A stretch of DNA of 64,000 nucleotides from Trichococcus palustris (GTDB taxonomy: Bacteria > Bacillota > Bacilli > Lactobacillales > Aerococcaceae): positions 1-64,000 of the forward strand of contig NZ_FOTD01000006.1 in the NCBI RefSeq assembly GCF_900114465.1. The letters run 5' to 3'. This document shows positions 18,534-26,874 of this stretch, piece by piece; positions within the stretch are counted from its first letter, which is position 1; every line of letters starts with the position of its first letter. The translations under genes and the position numbers were made by a program. The notes below the pieces were generated by a model. That model was not told the DNA's origin. It did no database searches and saw only the letters and a list, made by a program, of their open reading frames with translations.

Positions 18534-19934
18534 CTACAGTTTGAAGTGCCCGAAGCTCACTCGGATGGCGTTTTTTTGGTCCCCGAACAGCAGACCTTCC
18601 TTCACGATCACTTTTTCAGCCAGCAGTCCCTGCAGGATGCGGTCCATCTCTTCTTCCTGCTTATCCGGAAAACGGCAGTACAGATGGAACCCCCCTTTTG
18701 CCGGTTCGAAGACGATTTGATCACCGAATTTCCCTTTCAACCAGTTTTCCAATTTCTCCGCACGGTCTCTCAGGGCATCCACGATGATCGGCTGATGTTT
18801 CATTATCTCGCTAGTCAGATAATGATCCGCCAACAGTTGCGGCAGAAAACTCAAGCCGGAATCGATCTGCTCCCTGATGTCCGCCAATTCCTTCAAAATA
18901 GCAGTTGGTCCGACCATCCAGCCGATGCGGATGTGCTGGCCCGCGAATTTTGACAACGACCCCACATACAGCACCTGTTGGCGATCGTCCAGGCTTTTCA
19001 AAGGCCGGTTGTCGACGGCTTCGTCAAAAACGAAACTGCCGTAAGCATCATCCTCCACGATCGGGATGCGCTTCAGCAGACAGTAATCCAGGATTGCCTG
19101 TTTCCGTTCCGGGCTCATGATCGTTCCGGTCGGATTCTGGAAAACGGGATTCAGGAAAATCATCTTCAATGGATACTGCAGCGAGGCTTCCTGCAGCCCT
19201 TTGACGGTCATGCCTTCCGCATCCATCGGAATGGGTACGATCCGCAGGCCTGCCGCCTGGAACAGCCGCAGCGAATAAAAGTAGGACGGCGCCTCGATGC
19301 CGATTGCGTCACCCGGCTTCAGCAGCCCTTGGGTAATCAGAAACAACGCTTGCTGGGTACCCGAGGTGATGAGGATTTCCTCGATCGGAACGGCCATCCC
19401 GTATGCCTGCTTCAGATGTTCCTGGACGCTCTCCCTTGTCGACAGCATCCCCCTGTTCTCTTGGCTGAAAGCCAATTCCCCCTGCAGCATCTCCCCCAAA
19501 GACATATCCGGCATCTTCAACTCCGGCAAGAGGTCCTTCGGCAAGTCCCCGTTGCCCAAATCCATTATTTCCCGGGAACGGTGCTGTGTCAGCAGCCCCT
19601 TGGCTGCTTTTTGATAGGGGCTCGCCGCCGACAGATTATCCGGCGTCAGCGACGTCTGCCAATTGATGATAGGCTTGGTCTGCATCCCCCATTTATTCGG
19701 GTTCACATAGGTGCCGCTCCCCCTTTTGCGGATCAATATCCCCTGCATCGTCAATTCTTCCAACGCCCGGATGACGGTGGAACGATTGACTGCCAGCGCT
19801 TCGGCCAATTTCCTTTCGGCCGGCAAGGGCCTGCCGGGCACCAATTCGCCGGCTTTTATCTTCTCTTCGATCGCTTGCATGATCTGTTGATAGAGCGGCC
19901 TTCCTCGCTCTTGCTCCAGCCTCCATTCAGCCAT
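18534..19934 (-). CDS. pdxR: MocR/GntR-type regulator PdxR
   Basis: This 466-residue protein has an N-terminal GntR winged helix (about 8-72, with LPAERKLAEALAVNRSTV) fused to a fold-type I aminotransferase domain. The PLP-binding lysine is in VGSLSKFAGQHIRIGW. PdxR proteins activate pdxST when PLP is short and repress themselves. The divergent pdxS gene 147 bases away makes this assignment strong. I start at ATG 19934 (AGGGGTG 5 bases upstream) instead of the TTG at 19949. Confidence 0.92.
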   Translation of the reverse strand: MAEWRLEQERGRPLYQQIMQAIEEKIKAGELVPGRPLPAERKLAEALAVNRSTVIRALEELTMQGILIRKRGSGTYVNPNKWGMQTKPIINWQTSLTPDNLSAASPYQKAAKGLLTQHRSREIMDLGNGDLPKDLLPELKMPDMSLGEMLQGELAFSQENRGMLSTRESVQEHLKQAYGMAVPIEEILITSGTQQALFLITQGLLKPGDAIGIEAPSYFYSLRLFQAAGLRIVPIPMDAEGMTVKGLQEASLQYPLKMIFLNPVFQNPTGTIMSPERKQAILDYCLLKRIPIVEDDAYGSFVFDEAVDNRPLKSLDDRQQVLYVGSLSKFAGQHIRIGWMVGPTAILKELADIREQIDSGLSFLPQLLADHYLTSEIMKHQPIIVDALRDRAEKLENWLKGKFGDQIVFEPAKGGFHLYCRFPDKQEEEMDRILQGLLAEKVIVKEGLLFGDQKNAIRVSFGHFKL

Positions 19935-19960
19935 TCGCTCACCCCTCAAACTTTTTTCTT

Positions 19961-20006
19961 ATTATACATCAAATTGGTTGGTATGGAAACAGTCCAATTG
20001 GATGTA
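19961..20006. promoter_or_regulatory. Probable PdxR operator and pdxR -10 element
   Basis: Two direct repeats, AATTGGTTGGTA (19972-19983) and AATTGGATGTA (19995-20005), are spaced 23 bases apart. The first overlaps the spacer of a pdxR promoter whose -10 is TATAAT on the minus strand (19961-19966). Paired direct repeats are typical of MocR regulators, so PdxR binding here could repress pdxR and activate pdxS. Confidence 0.6.
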
Positions 20007-20081
20007 GGCATCCGCTGCAAAATAAATTAATATTTAATCATTCTTTAATCTGTTTATTATTTTATCCAAGGAGGATTATCA

Positions 20082-20972
20082 ATGACAACAAAAATTATTG
20101 GTTCTGAAAAAGTGAAACGCGGCATGGCGCAAATGCAAAAAGGCGGTGTCATCATGGATGTGGTGAATGCGGAGCAAGCCCGGATCGCAGAAGCGGCCGG
20201 CGCCGTAGCGGTTATGGCTCTGGAACGCGTCCCTTCCGATATCCGTGCGGCCGGCGGTGTTGCCCGGATGGCAGACCCTACCATCGTGGAGGAAGTGATG
20301 AACGCCGTCAGCATCCCGGTCATGGCGAAAGCCCGCATCGGCCACATCACCGAAGCGCGCATCCTGGAAGCGATGGGCGTCGACTACATCGACGAAAGCG
20401 AAGTACTGACCCCTGCCGACGAGGAATTCCACCTGTTGAAATCGGACTACACCGTTCCCTTCGTCTGCGGCTGCCGCGATCTGGGCGAAGCCTTGCGCCG
20501 CATCGGTGAAGGCGCATCGATGTTGCGTACGAAAGGCGAACCGGGAACCGGAAATATCGTGGAGGCCGTCCGCCATATGCGCAAAGTGAACGGACAAATC
20601 CGTCTATTGATCACGAAATCGGATGACGAATTGATGACATTCGCCAAGGAAATCGGAGCGTCTTACGAATTGGTGAAGCAAGTGAAACTGCTCGGCAAAT
20701 TGCCGGTCGTGAACTTCGCCGCAGGCGGCGTTGCGACGCCAGCCGATGCGGCCTTGATGATGAGTTTGGGGGCGGACGGCATCTTCGTCGGATCCGGCAT
20801 CTTCAAAGCCGAAAATCCCGAAAAATTCGCCCGCGCCATCGTCCGTGCGACAACCAATTACGAAGACTATGCCTTGTTGGCTGAATTGTCCAAAGGCTTG
20901 GGCGAACCGATGAAAGGAATCGACATCAGTACCCTCCAAGCTTCCGAACGCATGCAGGAAAGAGGCTGGTAA
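20082..20972 (+). CDS. pdxS: Pyridoxal 5'-phosphate synthase, PdxS subunit
   Basis: This 296-residue (beta/alpha)8 lyase makes PLP from ribose 5-phosphate, glyceraldehyde 3-phosphate and ammonia. The essential Lys83 is in [14 protein letters not shown] and a second lysine in [10 protein letters not shown]; Asp26 is in [20 protein letters not shown] precedes the ATG. pdxT follows after 2 bases, so the 12:12 PdxST complex is made from one message, presumably controlled by the divergent PdxR. Confidence 0.97.
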   Translation: MTTKIIGSEKVKRGMAQMQKGGVIMDVVNAEQARIAEAAGAVAVMALERVPSDIRAAGGVARMADPTIVEEVMNAVSIPVMAKARIGHITEARILEAMGVDYIDESEVLTPADEEFHLLKSDYTVPFVCGCRDLGEALRRIGEGASMLRTKGEPGTGNIVEAVRHMRKVNGQIRLLITKSDDELMTFAKEIGASYELVKQVKLLGKLPVVNFAAGGVATPADAALMMSLGADGIFVGSGIFKAENPEKFARAIVRATTNYEDYALLAELSKGLGEPMKGIDISTLQASERMQERGW

Positions 20973-20974
20973 GC

Positions 20975-21577
20975 ATGACAAAAAAAATCGGCGTATTGGC
21001 TTTGCAAGGGGCCGTTACCGAACATATCCTGTCGCTTGAAAAATTGGGCGCCCGCGCCACAGCCGTGAAGCTGCCCGCCGACTTGGACGGGCTGGACGGG
21101 CTCATCATTCCCGGCGGTGAATCGACCGCCATCGGCCGGCTGATCCGCGAGCAACACCTGGAAGAGCCGTTGCGGACTTTCTTCGAAGCCGGCAAGCCGA
21201 TTTTCGGCACCTGTGCCGGCCTGATTCTGTGCAGCACCGACCGCAGCCATCCGACCGGCGATCTCCGTCTCGGTTTCATCGAAATGGAAGTGGAACGGAA
21301 TGGCTTCGGCCGTCAAATCGACAGTTTCGAAGCGCTGCTTCCTTTTGAAGGGATCGCAGAGCCGGTGGAAGCCGTCTTCATCCGCGCGCCTTATATCCAA
21401 TCCGTCGGTGCCGGCGTCACCGTTTTGGCTACCATCGACGGCAAAATCGTGGCCGCCGAAACCGATCAGATCCTGGTCACCGCCTTCCATCCCGAGTTGA
21501 CGGATGATTTGGCCGTACTGCAGTATTTCCTAGAAAAAGTGAACCAAGGATCAACAAACGGTCGCACGGTCCACTGA
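20975..21577 (+). CDS. pdxT: Pyridoxal 5'-phosphate synthase, glutaminase subunit PdxT
   Basis: This 200-residue class I glutamine amidotransferase supplies ammonia to PdxS. The oxyanion segment PGGESTAIGRL, nucleophile Cys80 in FGTCAGLILC and the His-Glu pair in AFHPELTDD are all present. It is slightly longer at the C-terminus than the Bacillus protein. It ends in a strong terminator. Confidence 0.96.
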   Translation: MTKKIGVLALQGAVTEHILSLEKLGARATAVKLPADLDGLDGLIIPGGESTAIGRLIREQHLEEPLRTFFEAGKPIFGTCAGLILCSTDRSHPTGDLRLGFIEMEVERNGFGRQIDSFEALLPFEGIAEPVEAVFIRAPYIQSVGAGVTVLATIDGKIVAAETDQILVTAFHPELTDDLAVLQYFLEKVNQGSTNGRTVH

Positions 21578-21590
21578 AAGTTCCACAAAT

Positions 21591-21637
21591 AGACCAAGGA
21601 GGCCGTCTCAATCGAGGCAGTCTCCTTGGTCTATTTT
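21591..21637 (+). terminator. pdxST terminator
   Basis: Long stem AGACCAAGGAG ... CTCCTTGGTCT with an inner GTCTC/GAGGC pairing, followed by ATTTT, 13 bases past the pdxT stop. Confidence 0.88.
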
Positions 21638-21736
21638 GAAGTGGCACATACAAACTGAAGATTCGGAAGTGATCCCTAGTCACGGTAAGGCTTTTTTGGA
21701 TGGCAGGTGCGGTGGATTCCCGGCGAAAATTCGCTC

Positions 21737-21812
21737 CTCCGGTGAGCTGCATTTTCGCCGGAGAAGAGAATCCAAAAAAATATCACCTCCGGACAGCAAG
21801 GCTTCGCCGGGG
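21737..21812 (-). repeat. 77-bp hairpin repeat, copy C (inverted)
   Basis: Read on the minus strand it runs CCGGCGAAGCCTTGCTGT, CCGGAGGTGATATTTTTTT, GGATTCTCTTCTCCGGCG and ends CACCGGAG. It matches the two units at 33641-33718 and 33833-33909 at most positions. More CCGGCGA- and CCGGAG-containing hairpins flank it (about 21710-21880). The gap 21578-21955 has no gene. Confidence 0.75.
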
Positions 21813-21923
21813 TACGACTGCCCGGAAATAAATCTGCTCCGGTCGACAGGTCCCTCGCCGGAGAACGGAGCTTCCTCGAGTCCAATCAGCCCCTTTCTTG
21901 ACAATTAATATCGTGAAATGCCA

Positions 21924-21950
21924 TCGGGGTCTAAACGCTTTTTTTCTCAC
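21924..21950. repeat. Partial copy of the GGGTCTAAACGC element
   Basis: GGGGTCTAAACGCTTTTTTT then CTCAC repeats the 3' end of the element at 13629-13811 and again lies just behind a minus-strand stop codon. Confidence 0.55.
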
Positions 21951-21955
21951 TTTTT

Positions 21956-22954
21956 TCAGTATAATATATCGTTGCTGACGGTTGTGTAGAACAGCTCCTT
22001 TATCCTATCCGGATCAGCGGTCTGGCCCAGTATCCACATCAATTTGCAGAGGACGGCTTCGGTGATCATGTCGTAGGCTTCCAGAACGCTCACCTTATCT
22101 TTGAGCTGATTCCCGACTTTATAGATCGTCATATCGCTGCCTTCGTTCGGCACTTGCGTCGTCATGACTACCGTCTTCCCCTTCTCTGTCCACTGTTGGA
22201 TGACATCGTAGTAACGGTATTGCGGCAGCGAAGGGATCCCCCCGACACCGTAGCTTTCCACGATGACGGCATCATTTTTTTCCAGCATATAGGACAGAAT
22301 ATCGGCATCCGCACCCGGCGTCAGTTTAAAGAGCCCGACTTTGGCATCCAATTTATCAAAGAAGATCGGCTCTGCCGCCTTTTCGGTGGTGATGTACTGG
22401 ATCAGATGGCTGTCCTGGATGATGGCCAAATAGGGGTAATTGATGCTGGAAAAAGCCTGCAGACTTTTTGAATGCGTCTTTCTGGCGCGCGTCCCCAGGA
22501 TGACCTTTCCGTTGAACACAATCTGCACCCCGCTGGCTTTGTCGGACGCTGCATAGAGGAAGCTGTCGAACAGATTCGTTTTGGAATCGGTCACTTCCAC
22601 ATTGATCGGTTTTTGCGCCCCCGTGACCACAATCGGTTTTGGCGAATGTTGGATCAGGTAGGACAATGCCGCGGCGGTATACGCCATCGTGTCCGTCCCA
22701 TGGGTTACGACGAAACCATCATAAGCGTCGTAGTTGGACCGGATCGTTTCCACCATCAGAATCCAAATATCCGGTGAAATATTCGTGCTGTCGATATTGC
22801 AGATCTGGATCGTCTCCACTTCGCATACGTCCGAAATGGTCGGAATATATTTCAGGATCTCATCCGATGTCAATTGCGGATCCAAACCATTCTCGGTGAC
22901 TTTAGAGGCGATCGTTCCGCCTGTCCCGATCATCAATATTTTTTTCACTTGCAA
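21956..22954 (-). CDS. ansA: L-asparaginase, type I
   Basis: This 332-residue enzyme hydrolyses asparagine to aspartate and ammonia. The two catalytic threonine motifs are TGGTIASKV (Thr at about 14) and THGTDTMAYTAAALS; no signal peptide is present, which fits the cytoplasmic type I enzyme. Length is typical. It is a single gene convergent with pdxT, with the permease gene upstream on the same strand beyond a terminator. Confidence 0.93.
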   Translation of the reverse strand: MQVKKILMIGTGGTIASKVTENGLDPQLTSDEILKYIPTISDVCEVETIQICNIDSTNISPDIWILMVETIRSNYDAYDGFVVTHGTDTMAYTAAALSYLIQHSPKPIVVTGAQKPINVEVTDSKTNLFDSFLYAASDKASGVQIVFNGKVILGTRARKTHSKSLQAFSSINYPYLAIIQDSHLIQYITTEKAAEPIFFDKLDAKVGLFKLTPGADADILSYMLEKNDAVIVESYGVGGIPSLPQYRYYDVIQQWTEKGKTVVMTTQVPNEGSDMTIYKVGNQLKDKVSVLEAYDMITEAVLCKLMWILGQTADPDRIKELFYTTVSNDILY

Positions 22955-23000
22955 ACCCCCTGTTTCATACTTTCGTTATTACCCATTATCGCACAAAAGC

Positions 23001-23044
23001 AAAGAGTCAGGACATCCAATTTACTGGTATGCCCTGACTCTTTT
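23001..23044. terminator. Terminator between the NCS2 permease and ansA
   Basis: Stem AAAGAGTCAGG-CAT / ATG-CCTGACTCTTT with a short AT loop. On the minus strand it follows the permease stop by 21 bases. Confidence 0.75.
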
Positions 23045-23065
23045 ATGATTTTCTATTAGCCCTGC

Positions 23066-24394
23066 CTATGCAGCGGCTGTTTCGTCTTTTTCTTTCAAGA
23101 TGATGTTCAATAATAAAGCGACGATTGTACCGGCGGAAATGCCGGATGAGAATAATCCGCTCAAAATACCCGGCAATTGCGCCACTGTATCCGGCACGAA
23201 GGATACGCCCAAACCAATCCCCAATGCGGAAGCAACGATGATCATGTTGCGGTTGTTGAAATCAACGCGCGACAAGGATTGCACACCTGCAGCTGCTACC
23301 GTACCGAACATCAAGATACCGGCTCCACCCAAAACAGGCAGCGGCATGATGGAGATAAGGGTAGCGAATTTAGGGAAAAGGCTCATCACGATCATGATGA
23401 ATCCACCCATGATCGCAACGGTACGGGAAGCGTTGCGGGTCAACGGAATCAACCCGGCGTTTTGGCTGAATGTGGCAGCCGGACCGGAACCCATGAACGG
23501 CGCGATGAACGAACCGAATCCATCGGCACGGACGCCGGCAGCGATCCGTTCATCGCTCAGTTTTGTCTCTGTCACAACCCCAAGCGTCTGCATCACCCCA
23601 ACCGTTTCAATGACGGTCACCAAATAACCGGATACGAAAGGAAGAGCATATTCCAATTTGAACGATGGCACCCCAAATTTGAACAATTGCGGGAAAGCGA
23701 ACCATTCAGCGGAGGCAACTTGGCTGAAATCGACCAATCCTAATGGGATACAGACGACATAACCGATGATAGCGCCGATCAATACCGCGGCAGGAGCGAT
23801 TCTTCTGCTGCCGTAATGGTTAAGCAACGCAATGACCAAGAACACAAACACCGCAATGCCGATGTTGAGCGGAGCGCCGAAGTTTTCTGATCCGAAACCG
23901 CCGCCGGCCCAGCCCATCGCAACGGACATAAGCGTCATCCCCATCAAGGAAATAACCGACCCGGTTACAACCGGAGGGAAGAATTTCATCAAGGGCTTAA
24001 CAAAATAGCTTAAAACGATTTCCAGCAAAGCGCCCAGCATCGTACCACCGAAGTAACCCAAGATACCACCGGCACCGATTACGGAAGCAGCCGGAGCAAC
24101 GAATGCGAAGTCTGTGCCCATGATCGTCGGCATCCCTGCACCGACACGGAACCATTTCGGTCCGAAACTTTTTGATTGGATGATGGACACCACACCAGAT
24201 GCCAACAATGCCGCACTGACCATATAAGCAGTGTCCGCAACGCCGAAACCGGCAATCCCAGAAATGATAAGCGGAACAGCGACCAATCCGCCAAATGCCG
24301 TGATGACGTTTTGAAAACCGAGAACGACGGTCGTTCCCAAATCCGGTTTGTCTTCAACACCGTATACTAAGCCTGTACTTTTTATCTTTTCCAT
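23066..24394 (-). CDS. NCS2-family nucleobase (xanthine/urate type) permease
   Basis: The 442-residue protein has about 12-14 membrane segments in the UraA/PbuX fold. Signature elements are VGAGMPTIMGTDFAFVAP, VIETVGVMQTLG, and GSGPAATFSQNAGLIPLTRNASR, the NCS2 motif containing the conserved Gln/Asn-Gly region. Sequence is nearer xanthine/urate transporters than uracil ones. A perfect PurR-type box lies upstream, which supports a purine substrate. The exact substrate cannot be fixed from sequence. Confidence 0.85.
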   Translation of the reverse strand: MEKIKSTGLVYGVEDKPDLGTTVVLGFQNVITAFGGLVAVPLIISGIAGFGVADTAYMVSAALLASGVVSIIQSKSFGPKWFRVGAGMPTIMGTDFAFVAPAASVIGAGGILGYFGGTMLGALLEIVLSYFVKPLMKFFPPVVTGSVISLMGMTLMSVAMGWAGGGFGSENFGAPLNIGIAVFVFLVIALLNHYGSRRIAPAAVLIGAIIGYVVCIPLGLVDFSQVASAEWFAFPQLFKFGVPSFKLEYALPFVSGYLVTVIETVGVMQTLGVVTETKLSDERIAAGVRADGFGSFIAPFMGSGPAATFSQNAGLIPLTRNASRTVAIMGGFIMIVMSLFPKFATLISIMPLPVLGGAGILMFGTVAAAGVQSLSRVDFNNRNMIIVASALGIGLGVSFVPDTVAQLPGILSGLFSSGISAGTIVALLLNIILKEKDETAAA

Positions 24395-24564
24395 GAATAT
24401 CCCCCTATATTACGAACATTAATAATAGCTGAATGAAATATAATTCGTATATTTTTATGATAAAACAAATTATATCGATTTTATTCCAATAAGTAAATAA
24501 TAAATAACGAAATATAAGTGCTTACATTATTAGAAAATTCACATTTACTATAAAAAGCTCATCA

Positions 24565-24577
24565 AAATCCGAACATT
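24565..24577. promoter_or_regulatory. PurBox (PurR operator)
   Basis: AAATCCGAACATT matches the Gram-positive PurBox AWWWCCGAACWWT at all 13 positions. A weaker copy, TATTACGAACATT, lies at 24408-24420 just before the permease start, and an inverted ACGAATTATA lies at 24442-24451. The otherwise gene-free divergent gap 24395-24767 is very AT-rich. Confidence 0.7.
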
Positions 24578-24714
24578 ATAAGCAAAACCGGCGTTTCTCT
24601 CCGTAAAACCTCCATTTTGAAACGAAAACCCCTCACCAACGAAAAAAATCCCAAGTGGCAAAGATGCATCCGCTTCGAAACTAGAATCTTTTCATCATTA
24701 TTTTCCGATTATTT

Positions 24715-24723
24715 TGCTATAAT
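24715..24723 (+). promoter_or_regulatory. Extended -10 promoter of the Nudix gene
   Basis: TGCTATAAT is an extended -10 element 44 bases before the start codon, with only a poor -35 match (TCATTA) 17 bases further upstream. Confidence 0.6.
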
Positions 24724-24767
24724 AGCAGATGAGGGTTAGACAACTCCCTACAACAGGAGGAAAATCT

Positions 24768-25184
24768 ATGAAAAAAGAAAAATCATGCGGAGCCATTGTT
24801 CTTTCCAGCAACAACGGCAACCGGAAAGTATTGCTGATCCAGCACGAGAACGGCGGCCATTGGGCGTTCCCGAAAGGCCATGTCGAAAACGACGAAACGG
24901 AAATCGAAACGGCTGCACGGGAAATCAAGGAAGAAACCGGGCTGCAGGTTGAAATAAGCACGGCCTACCGAAAAGCGGTCAGCTACTCACCCGCGGAAGG
25001 CATCACGAAAGAGGTCGTTTATTTTCTGGCTTTCGCGGCTGATGAAGAGATCCAAAAACAGGACGCGGAGGTCGCGGACTACATTTGGCTGCCGATGAAT
25101 GACGCCTTGGCAAAAGTCACCTATGCCAACGACAAGTACATTCTGCAGACCGCAATTGACTTTGTCGAAGGCTTGAAAAACTGA
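24768..25184 (+). CDS. Nudix hydrolase (Ap4A hydrolase-like)
   Basis: The 138-residue protein has a complete Nudix box from GHVENDE to REIKEETGL (Gx5Ex7REUxEExGU), preceded by GHWAFPKGH. The GHWAFPKGHVE pattern is typical of bis(5'-nucleosyl)-tetraphosphatases. Start ATG 24768 has CAGGAGG 7 bases upstream; the reading frame is open further 5', but that part overlaps the promoter. A 74-residue gene follows after 61 bases. Confidence 0.88.
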   Translation: MKKEKSCGAIVLSSNNGNRKVLLIQHENGGHWAFPKGHVENDETEIETAAREIKEETGLQVEISTAYRKAVSYSPAEGITKEVVYFLAFAADEEIQKQDAEVADYIWLPMNDALAKVTYANDKYILQTAIDFVEGLKN

Positions 25185-25245
25185 TCCAACCGGAAACGGC
25201 ACTACTCTTGATTACGATATTTTGAAGATAATGGAGGAATCGAAC

Positions 25246-25470
25246 ATGAAAAAGACTAGTACTTTTTGGCTAAATTCAGAAAAAACAGATGGAGACTATA
25301 CGGAATACAATCTATACAAAAGCGGCGTCCGCATGGGCGGCATCTCCCACCTCAAAGGCGATGACTTTTGGAGTTGGTGGGTCTACGGAATCGGCAAGAA
25401 GAACAAGCCCACCATCCACAAAGTCGACACAGAAGATGAGGCCAAAAAAGCATTGGAATATGAAGTCTAA
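25246..25470 (+). CDS. Small conserved-type protein of unknown function
   Basis: The 74-residue product is aromatic-rich and soluble (SEKTDGDYTEYNLYK, GDDFWSWWVYGIGKKN, EDEAKKALEYE). I do not recognise the family. A good ribosome site, GGAGG 8 bases before ATG 25246, and normal codon use support a real gene. It may be co-transcribed with the Nudix gene. A hairpin follows. Confidence 0.6.
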   Translation: MKKTSTFWLNSEKTDGDYTEYNLYKSGVRMGGISHLKGDDFWSWWVYGIGKKNKPTIHKVDTEDEAKKALEYEV

Positions 25471-25498
25471 ACAAGAACGAACATATTATAGACATTAC

Positions 25499-25542
25499 GG
25501 TCCCGCCGCTTAGATTGAGCAACATCTAAACGGCGGGACCGG
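25499..25542 (+). terminator. Strong hairpin without a clear T-run
   Basis: Stem GGTCCCGCCG-TTAGAT / ATCTAA-CGGCGGGACC with an 8-10 base loop, but the next bases are GGTCGCTC, so intrinsic termination is uncertain. It may be a processed or regulatory hairpin ahead of degV. Confidence 0.5.
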
Positions 25543-25598
25543 TCGCTCATCAGGACCGATTGAGCTAGCTATTTCAGTGGAAATAAGGAGTGGACATT

Positions 25599-26513
25599 TT
25601 GACAAAATTAATAGTGGATTCAACCTGCGACCTTAACGAAGCGATGCGCAAGCACCCCCAACTGGAGTATCTGCCCTTGAACATCATCATCGACGGCAAA
25701 AGCTACAAGGACGGCATCGAAATCGATTTGGAACGCGTCTACGAAGTGATGCGCAAAGGCGATGTACCCCAGACTTCACAGATTGACATCGCTAGCCTAA
25801 TGGAAATACTGGACCGGAACCGCGATGCCAATGAAGATTTGATTTATTTGGCTTTCTCGAGCGCTATGTCGGGAACCTACGCGGTAGCACATCAAGTTTT
25901 TGAGATGTACCGCGAAGAATATCCGGACATGAAATTGACTTTGATCGACTCGCAAGGCGGCTGTGGCGGCGCAAGCCTGGCTGCCATCCAGGCTCTGAAT
26001 ATGCTGGATAAAGGCTATTCCCATGAGGAAATTACTCAAGCCGTGCAAGAAATCGTAGAGCATACTTCCTATTCCTTCACGATCGCTAATCTGGATTGGC
26101 TCCAAAAAGGAGGCCGCATCAACAAAGCAACCAGCCTCATCGGCGATACGCTGAACATCAAGCCTTTGTTGACTGTGAAGGCAGGAAAAATTGTGATGGA
26201 TCAGCTCTTGCGCGGGCATGAGAGAGTCTATAAACGCATCAGCAAAAATACGCTGGATCACATCGGTTCCCACACGGATCAACTGATTGTCATCAGTCAT
26301 GTGGGTGATCCGGAAACCGCACAGAAACTCAAGACGATGCTGAGCGAAGCATTGCCGGAAGCTACTTTTATTATATTAAGGGTCAGTGCAGTTCTAGGGG
26401 TGCATCTCGGCATCGGTGGCGTCGGCGTGTTCGCCCTTTCCGAATTTCCGGCGAAATACGATCGACGCCCTGCGTTTTTGGAAGATTTAAACGCTAATAT
26501 GGAGAAAGCGTAA
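25599..26513 (+). CDS. DegV family fatty-acid-binding protein
   Basis: The 304-residue protein begins MTKLIVDSTCDL and contains PQTSQIDIASLM, SSAMSGTYAVAHQ and DSQGGCGGASL, the lipid-binding pocket motifs of DegV/FakB proteins. FakB proteins deliver fatty acids to the kinase FakA for phospholipid synthesis. TTG 25599 has AAGGAG 8 bases upstream and gives the family-typical N-terminus; GTG 25590 is too close to that site. Confidence 0.87.
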   Translation: MTKLIVDSTCDLNEAMRKHPQLEYLPLNIIIDGKSYKDGIEIDLERVYEVMRKGDVPQTSQIDIASLMEILDRNRDANEDLIYLAFSSAMSGTYAVAHQVFEMYREEYPDMKLTLIDSQGGCGGASLAAIQALNMLDKGYSHEEITQAVQEIVEHTSYSFTIANLDWLQKGGRINKATSLIGDTLNIKPLLTVKAGKIVMDQLLRGHERVYKRISKNTLDHIGSHTDQLIVISHVGDPETAQKLKTMLSEALPEATFIILRVSAVLGVHLGIGGVGVFALSEFPAKYDRRPAFLEDLNANMEKA

Positions 26514-26539
26514 TAACAATTTAATGGGGAAGGGGCCAC

Positions 26540-26705
26540 TGGCTGGAGGAGAGCCGCGGAATCGGCACGCTGCTCCGGTCAAGCAGACGCGCTCCGGAGG
26601 ATAACGGCAACAGTCAGCCGCTATTCCGGCGAAGCCGCCCTTATCGGAGGACGAACGGATAATGTGGGCTGAACTCCGGCGAAGCCTCCGTTCGCCGGAG
26701 CACAG
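26540..26705. repeat. CCGGAG/CCGGCGAAGCC hairpin array
   Basis: In the convergent gap 26514-26874, units such as ATTCCGGCGAAGCCGCC and CTCCGGCGAAGCCTCCG-TTCGCCGGAG (a self-complementary hairpin at 26674-26700) recur among GCTCCGG and TCGGAGGA pieces. They resemble the 77-bp repeats at 33.7 kb but lack the T-run core. No gene is seen here. Confidence 0.6.
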
Positions 26706-26758
26706 CAGTGTGATGCCCATTCGTTGGAATTCGTCCGGATAAATCCGAGCGCACTGAA

Positions 26759-26793
26759 AAGAGGCTGCCTTCAAAAAAGGAGACAGCCTCTTC
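26759..26793 (-). terminator. Terminator of the TerB/BrxD/helicase operon
   Basis: Stem GAGGCTGTCT / GGCAGCCTC with a T-rich loop, then TTTTC on the minus strand, about 80 bases past the helicase stop. Confidence 0.7.
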
Positions 26794-26874
26794 GTCACTT
26801 TATTCATCAATTCAAATTATGAACGAGACTTTTCCATCAGCTGTAAGGTAGCTCTCTTTCGTCGTCTGTCACCT

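Noticed and set aside
18978-20030. A 350-codon plus-strand frame opposite pdxR
   Set aside because: It mirrors the pdxR coding strand and runs into the regulatory region; no recognisable protein.
24395-24560. A purine riboswitch upstream of the nucleobase permease
   Set aside because: The AT-rich leader lacks the conserved paired loops and junction bases of the purine riboswitch; PurBoxes explain the control better.
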